The notes beneath the pieces are model-generated. The model saw nothing but the letters and a program-made list of their open reading frames with translations. It did no database searches and had not been told where the DNA came from. The translations under genes were made by a program, and so were the position numbers. Shown here one piece after another: positions 1 through 5,147 of a DNA stretch of 5,149 nucleotides. The DNA comes from CAYMFD01 sp964389475. GTDB lineage: Bacteria > Bacteroidota > Bacteroidia > Chitinophagales > Saprospiraceae. The stretch covers positions 1-5,149 of the forward strand of contig CAYMFD010000175.1 of assembly GCA_964389475.1 (NCBI GenBank), read 5' to 3'. Numbering within the stretch: the stretch's first letter is position 1; the number at the start of each line of letters is the position of its first letter.

Positions 1-954
1 ACTATTCGGGGCTTTCAGCCGTGGCAGTTTTTGATAATTACTAAAGACTATGTCGATCAGTTTGCTGAAGAGTTCAATAACATATTAGTGCAATATGCAA
101 GTGGCAATGGTCAACGTACTAGTCATGCACGTCAGTACTATCTGAGTTGTGCTTCTCTTAACGAGGATTTTGCATATAGAGAGTGGGCTGCTACAGAAGG
201 TGTAGGTTTTCCGCGGACTAGAATGAATGTCCTTAATCGAAGCCGAAAAGATGGAACAGGTATCACAGGTGGTGCTCCGATGTTGCAAAATAACTACACC
301 CTGGAGTGGATGGACTTCTTAGGAGTAATGATAGTGCTTCCGCCTGCTAATATCCCTATTGGTTCAGGAACCTTCATGCCCGATGTTACTATGGTGGTTG
401 ACCATAGTAGTCAGCTAGACGCTTTCCAGAGAGTATATATCCACGAATTAGGCCATACTGCTCACTATGAGGCTGCTGGTGCGGATTACTGGAATGGATA
501 TAGGAGACACATTTTGAATAATGTAACTAGTCTCAACGGTAACTATGGGTCATTTAATGATTGGGCTATTCTAGGATCTGATCCCGAAAAGGTTGCGCTA
601 AGCGAAGCGTGGGGCGATTTTGTTGCGACAGCTAATTACCGCAATCGAGATGATATGCCCAACTTTAGTCCTGTTGGAAGTGACGGAGACTACATTCCAC
701 AAGACCTTTTTTCCGATCTAGTAGATTTTGGCGTACAGGATGTTATTGATGATCCATTTGCTGCTGGAGGCGGTGTGCTAGATCAAGTAGAGGGATATAC
801 TGCTGCAGATATTTGGTCAGCAGTGTCTAGTAATGGGAATAGGAGTATACAGGACTTTAAAGTGACTTTGCTTCAAGGTGGTATTCCTGGAGCAGTGAAT
901 GGTAGTTTATTACAAATAGAAGACTTAATTGATGAAGCAGATGTTTTGGACTAA
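1..954 (+). CDS. Putative zinc metallopeptidase (HExxH, gluzincin-like), 5' partial
   Basis: The reading frame is open from base 1, so the protein enters from outside the window. The TTG at 31 is only an internal codon; the real start and any signal peptide are not visible. Counting from base 1, the 317 visible residues contain HELGH (H148, E149, H152; bases 442-456), the zinc-binding and catalytic signature of zincin proteases. A second motif, SEAWGDF (E202 and D206; bases 601-621), has the ExxxD spacing that supplies the third zinc ligand in gluzincins such as M4 and M36, although the 50-residue gap from H152 is longer than in thermolysin. A GGAP motif lies near residues 90-93. From memory, Bacteroidota genomes carry an uncharacterised family with an HELxHxxH core, a nearby Tyr/Trp-rich stretch and a GExWG-type motif, which fits. 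It is likely secreted or surface-attached, given the lipoprotein gene that overlaps its end, but this is inference. The substrate is unknown. Codons are AT-richer than in the minus-strand genes. Confidence 0.72.
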   Translation, partial: TIRGFQPWQFLIITKDYVDQFAEEFNNILVQYASGNGQRTSHARQYYLSCASLNEDFAYREWAATEGVGFPRTRMNVLNRSRKDGTGITGGAPMLQNNYTLEWMDFLGVMIVLPPANIPIGSGTFMPDVTMVVDHSSQLDAFQRVYIHELGHTAHYEAAGADYWNGYRRHILNNVTSLNGNYGSFNDWAILGSDPEKVALSEAWGDFVATANYRNRDDMPNFSPVGSDGDYIPQDLFSDLVDFGVQDVIDDPFAAGGGVLDQVEGYTAADIWSAVSSNGNRSIQDFKVTLLQGGIPGAVNGSLLQIEDLIDEADVLD

Positions 955-1693
955 AGTTTTAATAGTACTGAGCATTTGTCTATCGATGCTTAGTTGCGAA
1001 CCTGAGTATGCAGACTATGATAGGGAGTGTCCTGCAGACTGGATATACGAGGCAGATAATATCAGGTCTCACATGCTGTCAATGCCTTGGCAAGTGTCAC
1101 CAGATCAGCAGTTTTTCGACATCGGTGATACGCTTCGATTCTATTGTAGCACCAATGACTCAGTCTATGATGAGGCAGCAAGGCGAAAGTGGTTGTTTCC
1201 TAATTTTCCATTTCAACCACTTGTTACAATGTGGCGTGTTAATGACGATATGGTGACCTCGGGTCTACGTCACGTTGACTGGACTGTAGATAGCCTTGAT
1301 ATAGAGACTTTTGTATATCAGCCAACAAATCTCACTTCCGACCAGATCAATTTTATCTATGATGATCGACCTGGTATAGACGATGGGTATTACTTCGAGA
1401 TAGAGATTGTGCCTAGGGATCCAGGGGTATATATTTTTCAGGCTATCGATCTCATCAATCAGAGCAACAACCCCAATGGTGAAAAGGGAGACTATATGGC
1501 CAGGTGTCTAGACATATTGCAATCAGTCTACTGTAGATTGCAGTCACCAAGTGATCACCTTGATGACTATGACGAAGAGCTGCAATTAATTTTGGAAGAG
1601 GTGTATGGTGGTAGCTATAAAACAACAGAAGAACTTGAAGGTATGCGAGTCATATTACGTCGCGAAGCCGCCTTCGCTTTTGAGGTGCGATAG
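932..1693 (+). CDS. Secreted lipoprotein of unknown function
   Basis: This encodes a 253-residue protein that starts with a type II signal peptide: MKQ, a Lys at 8, a hydrophobic run (residues 9-20) and the lipobox-like MLSC with Cys22 as the probable lipid-bearing residue. The residues after the cysteine are E-P-E. Acidic residues there resemble the surface-export signal of Bacteroidota lipoproteins, so an outer-face location is plausible. The mature part is rich in aromatic and acidic residues and probably beta-strands; FDIGDTLRFY near residue 64 resembles the start of a beta-sandwich seen in other lipoproteins of the phylum, and it ends in a strand-like AFAFEV. No catalytic motif is visible. 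I chose ATG 932, which overlaps the peptidase gene by 23 bases. TTG 929 (one codon upstream) and ATG 941 are alternatives, and no Shine-Dalgarno site decides between them. The overlap suggests translational coupling and a shared role with the peptidase, for example as partner or anchor. I do not recognise the family by name. Confidence 0.75.
   Translation: MKQMFWTKVLIVLSICLSMLSCEPEYADYDRECPADWIYEADNIRSHMLSMPWQVSPDQQFFDIGDTLRFYCSTNDSVYDEAARRKWLFPNFPFQPLVTMWRVNDDMVTSGLRHVDWTVDSLDIETFVYQPTNLTSDQINFIYDDRPGIDDGYYFEIEIVPRDPGVYIFQAIDLINQSNNPNGEKGDYMARCLDILQSVYCRLQSPSDHLDDYDEELQLILEEVYGGSYKTTEELEGMRVILRREAAFAFEVR
1662..1681 (+). terminator. Terminator-like hairpin inside the 3' end of the lipoprotein gene
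   Basis: GCGAAG (1662-1667) and CTTCGC (1672-1677) form a perfect 6-bp stem with a CCGC loop, followed at once by four T residues. This is the shape of a weak intrinsic terminator, but it lies before the stop codon at 1691-1693, so most of it is coding (residues REAAFAF). It may be chance, or termination may overlap the coding end. Confidence 0.25.
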
Positions 1694-1734
1694 TACAAGA
1701 GTTAAAAGCGAAAAGTCGAAAGCCCAAAGCGTTG

Positions 1735-1755
1735 CCCTTTATAAAAGTCAAAGGG
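1735..1755. repeat. Small inverted repeat downstream of the lipoprotein gene
   Basis: CCCTTT (1735-1740) pairs with AAAGGG (1750-1755) around a 9-base A-rich loop. It follows an A-rich stretch (1703-1728) that repeats the words AAAGCG, AAAGTCG and AAAGCCC. There is no T-run behind it, so it is a poor intrinsic terminator. It could be a degenerate intergenic repeat or a 3' mRNA-stabilising hairpin. Confidence 0.35.
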
Positions 1756-1767
1756 AGGAAAGTGGTA

Positions 1768-1807
1768 CTCACTCACCCCAAACCCCTCTACTAAAAGCGA
1801 GGGGCTT
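1768..1807. repeat. Interspersed-repeat-like hairpin (CACCCC...CCCCTC/GAGGGG)
   Basis: CCCCTC (1783-1788) and GAGGGG (1799-1804) form a 6-bp stem around a 10-base loop. It extends by two A:T pairs (1780-1781 with 1806-1807) past one A:C mismatch. The unit is preceded by CTCACTCACCCC. From memory, very similar units (CACCCCAAACCCCTC, a loop with CTAAAAG, then GAGGGGCTT) occur many times between genes in Bacteroidota genomes. The copy number in this genome cannot be seen here. Confidence 0.5.
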
Positions 1808-1809
1808 AA

Positions 1810-1843
1810 AGGTGTCGCAAAGCGACTGCTTTCTTCCACACCT
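1810..1843. repeat. Nested inverted repeat
   Basis: The outer arms AGGTGT (1810-1815) and ACACCT (1838-1843) enclose an inner stem AAAGC (1819-1823)/GCTTT (1828-1832). A competing small stem, GTCGC (1814-1818)/GCGAC (1822-1826), is also possible. It directly follows the preceding hairpin and may be part of the same repeat unit. No protein-coding signal is visible. Confidence 0.35.
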
Positions 1844-1906
1844 GATCAATGAGAGTTCGACCGCCGAAACTACGATTCGTATACACGGAGCAAAAAGGAG
1901 GGATAG

Positions 1907-1920
1907 TTTGACAAGCTCAG
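1907..1920. repeat. Short interspersed repeat motif TTTGACAAGCTCAG
   Basis: The string resembles one half of a widespread bacterial intergenic repeat whose core is TTCGACAAGCTCAG and which is usually seen as an inverted repeat. Only one arm is present and one base differs from the core I remember, so this would be a degenerate copy. The identification is from memory. Confidence 0.35.
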
Positions 1921-1926
1921 CACAAC

Positions 1927-1964
1927 GTCTGGAAGCATTACGCATCAGATTTCAGATGCCAGAC
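1927..1964. repeat. Nested inverted repeat GTCTGG...CCAGAC
   Basis: GTCTGG (1927-1932) is complementary to CCAGAC (1959-1964). Inside them GCATC (1942-1946) pairs with GATGC (1955-1959) around an 8-base loop, the two stems sharing the base at 1959. The left arm has a bulge of about 9-10 bases. Sequence of the type CAGATTTCAGATGCCAGAC is familiar from intergenic repeats of Bacteroidota, but I cannot confirm its copy number. Confidence 0.4.
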
Positions 1965-1981
1965 TAGAAACAGAAAGGTTA

Positions 1982-2008
1982 GCCGTACGTGGGTTTTACC
2001 CCGACGGC
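1982..2008. repeat. Strong G/C-rich hairpin between convergent genes
   Basis: GCCGT (1982-1986), CG (1988-1989) and GGGT (1991-1994) pair with ACCC (1998-2001), CG (2002-2003) and ACGGC (2004-2008). This gives 11 base pairs with single-base bulges at A1987 and T1990 and a TTT loop. It is the most stable fold I see in the window. It sits between a plus-strand gene ending at 1693 and a minus-strand gene ending at 2107, where it could act as a two-way terminator or 3' RNA end. No T-run follows on either strand, so a repeat element is equally possible. Confidence 0.45.
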
Positions 2009-2042
2009 GTCAAACTACTCCCGTCCAACAATAACTGCAAGC

Positions 2043-2090
2043 ACCATCCTTATTCCAAGGTGGTTGAGTAGTGTAGCGTATCGAAACCCC
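2043..2090. repeat. Hairpin plus GGTGGTTGAGTAG...TATCGAAACC repeat
   Basis: ACCA-T-CCTT (2043-2051) pairs with AAGGTGGT (2057-2064) as 8 bp with one bulged T and a 5-base loop. Overlapping it, 2059-2090 begins GGTGGTTGAGTAG and ends CGTATCGAAACC, with imperfect complementary ends (GGTGGTT against AAACCCC). From memory, this begin-and-end pattern is a recurring intergenic repeat in several bacterial groups, including Bacteroidota. It ends 17 bases before the stop codon of the minus-strand membrane protein gene, so it lies in that gene's 3' untranslated region. Confidence 0.45.
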
Positions 2091-2106
2091 GAATACGGAC
2101 CCATCC

Positions 2107-2637
2107 CTACTTCCGTCCCAGCCACCAGTTGAGCCACCCAGCTAGCAAGACCGACTGGACGAGTGTGTCGAGTAGGTCTCCTATCGTTGAAGTCTCAAAC
2201 CATGCAGACTCGCTATATGTGCCGAGTAGGTAGCTGAAGGTGCTGACGGATAGTATGGCAATGAAGGTCTCCATAAATGAGGTAAGACTCATGCGCTGCA
2301 GTAGCCATATCAGTAATAGTAGTGCTACAAAGCTGGCGGCGAAGTTCCGCACCATAGGGACGGTCATGCTGGTATTAAAGGAGGTGCGGTAGTGTATCCA
2401 TGCCCATGGCTTACCATCCGCTGACTGATTAAATGCTGCCATGTCCTGCCCTGGAGCGGCTTGAGGTATCATGTAGCTACCTGCAGGTAGTTTACCTTCT
2501 AGGCAGTCCATAATTTCTTGTTGGTTGGCCACATAGTCCATTTCTGCCTTATGAACACCCAAGGGGCCAAAGGAAGCAAAGCCCCAGAAAAATAGGATGA
2601 CGGCACCTACGAGAGCACCGATAATTGACTTAGTCAT
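2107..2637 (-). CDS. Conserved four-helix membrane protein of unknown function
   Basis: This encodes a 176-residue integral membrane protein. Helix 1 (about residues 4-25) is followed by an approximately 70-residue hydrophilic segment with the words HKAEMDYVANQQEIMDCL, GSYMIPQ and GKPWAWIHYRTSF. Three more helices follow at about 98-114, 120-141 and 155-174, and the protein ends in a positive GRK. From memory, Bacteroidota and some other genomes carry a family with the same plan: an N-terminal helix starting near IxALVGxxILFxW, an H-x-A-E segment, then a soluble part ending in G-K-P-W-A. Its function is not known. No catalytic or transporter signature is visible. The ATG at 2637 is the natural start, just ahead of helix 1, and has no Shine-Dalgarno site. 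It lies 137 bases downstream of the YgjP-like gene on the same strand, and the operator-like tandem repeat in that gap suggests its own promoter. Confidence 0.8.
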   Translation of the reverse strand: MTKSIIGALVGAVILFFWGFASFGPLGVHKAEMDYVANQQEIMDCLEGKLPAGSYMIPQAAPGQDMAAFNQSADGKPWAWIHYRTSFNTSMTVPMVRNFAASFVALLLLIWLLQRMSLTSFMETFIAILSVSTFSYLLGTYSESAWFETSTIGDLLDTLVQSVLLAGWLNWWLGRK

Positions 2638-2682
2638 AAGTGAGTGAGTTGGTTTAAAAAAGTTGTTTCGTCGCCTTAAGAT

Positions 2683-2704
2683 ACAATATTGTCACAATAC
2701 TGTC
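2683..2704 (-). promoter_or_regulatory. Tandem 11-bp palindromic repeat, possible operator
   Basis: Two adjacent 11-base units, ACAATATTGTC (2683-2693) and ACAATACTGTC (2694-2704), differ at one position. The first contains a perfect 10-bp palindrome, ACAATATTGT. The 11-bp period would place two bound proteins on the same helix face. The site is 46-67 bases upstream of the ATG of the membrane protein gene (2637), a normal place for promoter control. No full Bacteroidota promoter (TTTG, then TAnnTTTG) is visible; TATCTTAA just downstream on the minus strand is only a partial match to the -7 element. The regulator is unknown. Confidence 0.4.
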
Positions 2705-2774
2705 AGCCCATTGATGTCTGTCGCTAGTTTACTTACTCTTTTGCGAATGGTCTTGCGTAGTAGTAATGCCCAGC

Positions 2775-3506
2775 TTAAAAGTCCACATAGTTAGCCGCTA
2801 ACCACTTTTCTTGCTGGCGATAGTCGGGCATGCGCTTAGCTACCTCGGCGTAGAACCTAGGGCCGTGGTTCATCTCCAGGAGGTGGCATAGTTCGTGGAT
2901 GATCACATAATCCATGGCGGGTTCTGGCGTAAGAAGTAGTCGGGTAGATAGGTTGACATTGCCCTTGGTAGAGCAGGACCCCCAGTTGGATCGATTGTAC
3001 TTTAGGCGGACAGCATTGATCGGTAAGGTGTCGAATAGGCGTCGATTGATATCTTCTACCTTGCGGACTAGTCGGGTGCGGTAGCGTCGTGCCGCAAAGC
3101 GAGAGAGTAGACGTCGTCGCATTTCGACCTGGTCGTGGTCATGGAGATCGTCTGGGATGCTGACCTTGAGGCGCTGGTCATTACCTATACGTAGGCTACC
3201 CTTGGCCGCAGGCACTTGCTCGATGAGGATGGACCAAGACTCTCCCATGATGGTGATCTGGTCCTTGATGTTGCTACCGGTAAAGCGTTGAAATGCCTCT
3301 GGCTTGGCCGCATACTGGGCCTCTAGCCATGCTGTCGCCCAGTCCACATAGTAGGCCTCACCCCTTGCGAATACACTATCAGGATACCTAAGGATTGCCG
3401 TCCGCTTACCGAGTGATACACGGCCATTGCGACGAGCCTCAGCATAGATTTTGAGGGGCACCTTGAGGCCGTCGACCTCAATCAAAACTGTTTTACTTCT
3501 GGCCAA
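2775..3506 (-). CDS. YgjP/WLM-type zinc metallopeptidase (DUF45)
   Basis: This encodes a 243-residue protein with the features of the YgjP-like family (PF01863). The conserved N-x-WGSCS-x-KGN-x-N-L block is at about residues 174-186, and the zinc site HELCH is at 204-208 with a third ligand, His214, in the following N-H-G-x-x-F-Y. E. coli YgjP and its relatives share this layout; substrates are poorly known. In the usual S-R-WGSC motif the arginine is Asn174 here. A basic arginine-rich region (about 130-156) precedes the core. There is no signal peptide, so it is probably cytoplasmic. The frame has no ATG near its N-terminus: an in-frame TGA at 3525-3527 closes it upstream, leaving TTG 3506 (chosen; overlaps serC by 14 bases) or TTG 3485 (8 bases after the serC stop codon). 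Either implies co-transcription and probably translational coupling with serC. I do not assign a symbol because E. coli orthology is unproven. Confidence 0.88.
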   Translation of the reverse strand: MARSKTVLIEVDGLKVPLKIYAEARRNGRVSLGKRTAILRYPDSVFARGEAYYVDWATAWLEAQYAAKPEAFQRFTGSNIKDQITIMGESWSILIEQVPAAKGSLRIGNDQRLKVSIPDDLHDHDQVEMRRRLLSRFAARRYRTRLVRKVEDINRRLFDTLPINAVRLKYNRSNWGSCSTKGNVNLSTRLLLTPEPAMDYVIIHELCHLLEMNHGPRFYAEVAKRMPDYRQQEKWLAANYVDF

Positions 3507-4566
3507 ACTGCTTTTCGTAGTCTTTCATGACATCGACGAGCACCTGCACGCTAGATATGTCCATCGCATTGTACATACTCGCTCTGAATCCACCGACAGA
3601 TCTATGGCCTTTGATACCATCTATATTGGCTGCTGTACACATACTGATAAATGTAGCATCATCGCCGAAGCCTTCGTTGAGGACGAAGGTAGCATTCATC
3701 TGAGAGCGATCCTCTGCCTGTACCGTGCCTCTGAAGCAAGGGTTGCGGTCGATCTCGTTGTACAGCAAGGCAGCTTTCTCACTATTGCGTTTTTGCATAG
3801 CGGAGACACCACCGTGGGCCTTGATCCATCGCATGTTGAGCATGCTCACATAGATAGGAAACACCGGTGGCGTATTAAAGCTTGAGTCTTTGGCGATGTG
3901 GGTGCGGTAGTCGAGCATAGTAGGTATGTCTCTACCTGCCTTGCCCAGAGCCGCTTCTTTTGCGATGACCAATGTGACACCAGCCGGCCCCATATTCTTC
4001 TGAGCTCCTGCATATATCACATCGTACTTGGATACATCTATCGGCCTGCTAAAGATATCCGAAGACATATCTGCCACTAGTGGGCAGTGGACATCGGGCA
4101 TCGCCTGCATCTGGTTACCGAAAACCGTATTGTTAGACGTCACGTGTAGGTAGGCTGCGTCGCTAGGTACATCATAGCCCTTAGGCACGTGTGTGTAATT
4201 GTCCGCCTTACTAGAGGCAACTACCTCGACATCCCCGAAGTACTTAGCCTCCTTGACCGCCTTGGCAGACCAGGTACCTGTATCGAGGTATGCCGCCTTA
4301 CCACCTTGAGGTAGTAGGTTCATCGCTGTCATGTAAAACTGTGAACTGGCACCACCCGTCAAGAACAGTACCTTGTATCCATCTGGGATCGCAAGCAGTT
4401 CTTTGGCTAGCGCTTCCGCCTCTTCTAGCACGGCTACGAATGCCTTGCTTCTGTGCGAAATCTCAAGTAGACTCAGACCATTCGTAAAGTCAAGAACGGC
4501 CTTACTGGCTTCTTCAAAAACTTCTCTTGGGAGGATTGCTGGTCCAGCTGAAAAATTGTGTGTCAT
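3493..4566 (-). CDS. serC: Phosphoserine aminotransferase
   Basis: SerC is a cytoplasmic PLP enzyme that transfers the amino group of glutamate to 3-phosphohydroxypyruvate, giving O-phosphoserine and 2-oxoglutarate in serine biosynthesis. The same enzyme can make 4-phosphohydroxythreonine for vitamin B6. The 357 residues match the usual length of about 360. Visible family marks are the N-terminal NFSAGPA-x-LP, SHRS (37-40), the PLP-phosphate motif GGAS (71-74), Trp99 for cofactor stacking, Asp166 in VADMSSD, the Schiff-base Lys190 in YAGAQKNMGPAG, and the C-terminal GHRSVGGFRASMYNAM (substrate phosphate/carboxylate contacts). Nothing essential is missing. The start at ATG 4566 places the conserved NFSAGPA at residues 4-10, as expected; it is preceded by an A/T-rich leader without a Shine-Dalgarno site. 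It is the first gene of a leftward unit with the YgjP-like peptidase gene. serA, which often follows serC in Bacteroidota, is not adjacent here. Confidence 0.97.
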   Translation of the reverse strand: MTHNFSAGPAILPREVFEEASKAVLDFTNGLSLLEISHRSKAFVAVLEEAEALAKELLAIPDGYKVLFLTGGASSQFYMTAMNLLPQGGKAAYLDTGTWSAKAVKEAKYFGDVEVVASSKADNYTHVPKGYDVPSDAAYLHVTSNNTVFGNQMQAMPDVHCPLVADMSSDIFSRPIDVSKYDVIYAGAQKNMGPAGVTLVIAKEAALGKAGRDIPTMLDYRTHIAKDSSFNTPPVFPIYVSMLNMRWIKAHGGVSAMQKRNSEKAALLYNEIDRNPCFRGTVQAEDRSQMNATFVLNEGFGDDATFISMCTAANIDGIKGHRSVGGFRASMYNAMDISSVQVLVDVMKDYEKQFGQK

Positions 4567-4645
4567 GACGACGATTTATGACAGGTTAGGTAATGATAGT
4601 AACTAATCACCATCTCTATTGATAAGAAGGTAGACTCCGATGCTG

Positions 4646-4653
4646 CAAATGTA
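4646..4653 (-). promoter_or_regulatory. Possible -7 promoter element for serC
   Basis: Read on the minus strand this is TACATTTG, an exact match to the Bacteroidota -7 consensus TAnnTTTG, 79-87 bases upstream of the serC start codon. The expected TTTG about 20 bases further upstream is absent; only a TTG about 11 bases upstream is present. An exact 6-base match can occur by chance in a stretch this long, so this is a weak call. Confidence 0.28.
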
Positions 4654-5028
4654 CATCGTTTGACAACTGAGACTACGGGATCTCTGATTAATTTATTGGA
4701 CTCTATGTGAGTTTAAGTGGGTAGGAGTACTTGCAATATGATTTAAAAGCAAGGCTTAAATATCTCACCATGTCTATCTCTTTATTCGGAAAACGGTACA
4801 ACCAAGTATTTTAGACGGCTGGAAAGTGATTGGCTGCCAGCAGTTTGTTTGTCGCTGTACAGAGCTAAACCAAGAGTCGACAAAATGTGCGATTTTTCAT
4901 CTGAGTCCGTGATAATCTGGTGCACCATAATAGAATGGCGCTTGCCAATGGGTTGTAAGCCCCTGTATCGTAGAAAAATAAAAGCAATTTTGACATGACT
5001 CTAGATCGGTCTTGACTTGGTCAGTATA

Positions 5029-5047
5029 ATCTCAAAGACTGTGAGAT
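5029..5047. repeat. Small inverted repeat ATCTCA/TGAGAT
   Basis: ATCTCA (5029-5034) and TGAGAT (5042-5047) form a perfect 6-bp stem with a 7-base loop, in otherwise unassigned DNA. No T-run follows on the plus strand. It could be a regulatory dyad or chance. A heptamer, TCAGTAT, occurs on both sides (5021-5027 and 5060-5066). Confidence 0.25.
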
Positions 5048-5113
5048 GCCAAGTATTAATCAGTATCCCAGACTAATATGTAAAGTCAAGAAGCTCCTTA
5101 CAGCGACATGATT

Positions 5114-5147
5114 CCTGCCTGCCAAGCTGGCTTGCCAGGTAGGCAGG
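5114..5147. repeat. CCTGCCT/AGGCAGG inverted repeat at the window edge
   Basis: CCTGCCT (5114-5120) is a perfect inverted match to AGGCAGG (5141-5147). Between them lie GCCAAGC and the inner dyad CTGG (5127-5130)/CCAG (5135-5138). This is locally much richer in G and C than the flanks. Repeats made of CCTGCCTGCC and its complement are, from memory, common interspersed elements in Bacteroidota. It ends two bases before the window end, so a longer unit may be cut off. It could serve as a terminator for a gene to the right. Confidence 0.45.

Noticed and set aside
85..288. 67-codon minus-strand open frame
   Set aside because: It lies antisense within the peptidase gene, has Cys/Thr/Ser-rich content and no recognisable protein; the sense frame has a clear catalytic motif.
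1008..1256. 82-codon plus-strand open frame
   Set aside because: It is entirely inside the lipoprotein gene in another frame and shows no protein-like pattern.
1605..1967. 120-codon plus-strand open frame running from the lipoprotein end into the repeat cluster
   Set aside because: It is read straight through repeats and hairpins, has low-complexity Lys/Ser/Arg content and no domain. Its 5' part overlaps a better-supported gene.
1768..2090. CRISPR array
   Set aside because: The repeats are different from one another and there is no regular repeat-spacer spacing.
3451..3885. 144-codon plus-strand open frame
   Set aside because: Antisense to serC and the peptidase start; the minus-strand frames are unmistakable family members.
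3898..4080. 60-codon plus-strand open frame
   Set aside because: Antisense within serC, with no independent support.
4290..4606. Two overlapping plus-strand frames (65 and 77 codons)
   Set aside because: Both lie antisense to the serC N-terminal region; low-complexity Ser/Ala content reflects complementary codons.
4919..4926. GGTGCACC palindrome as a regulator site
   Set aside because: An 8-bp palindrome alone, far from any start codon, is not informative.
4865..4996. 43-codon minus-strand frame with a hydrophobic start
   Set aside because: No ribosome site, promoter or known relative; a frame of this length is expected by chance in 580 bases.
5012..5030. TTGACT and TATAAT as a sigma-70 promoter
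   Set aside because: The spacing is only 7 bases; the other TTGACA at 4990-4995 is 29 bases away. Bacteroidota promoters use a different consensus.
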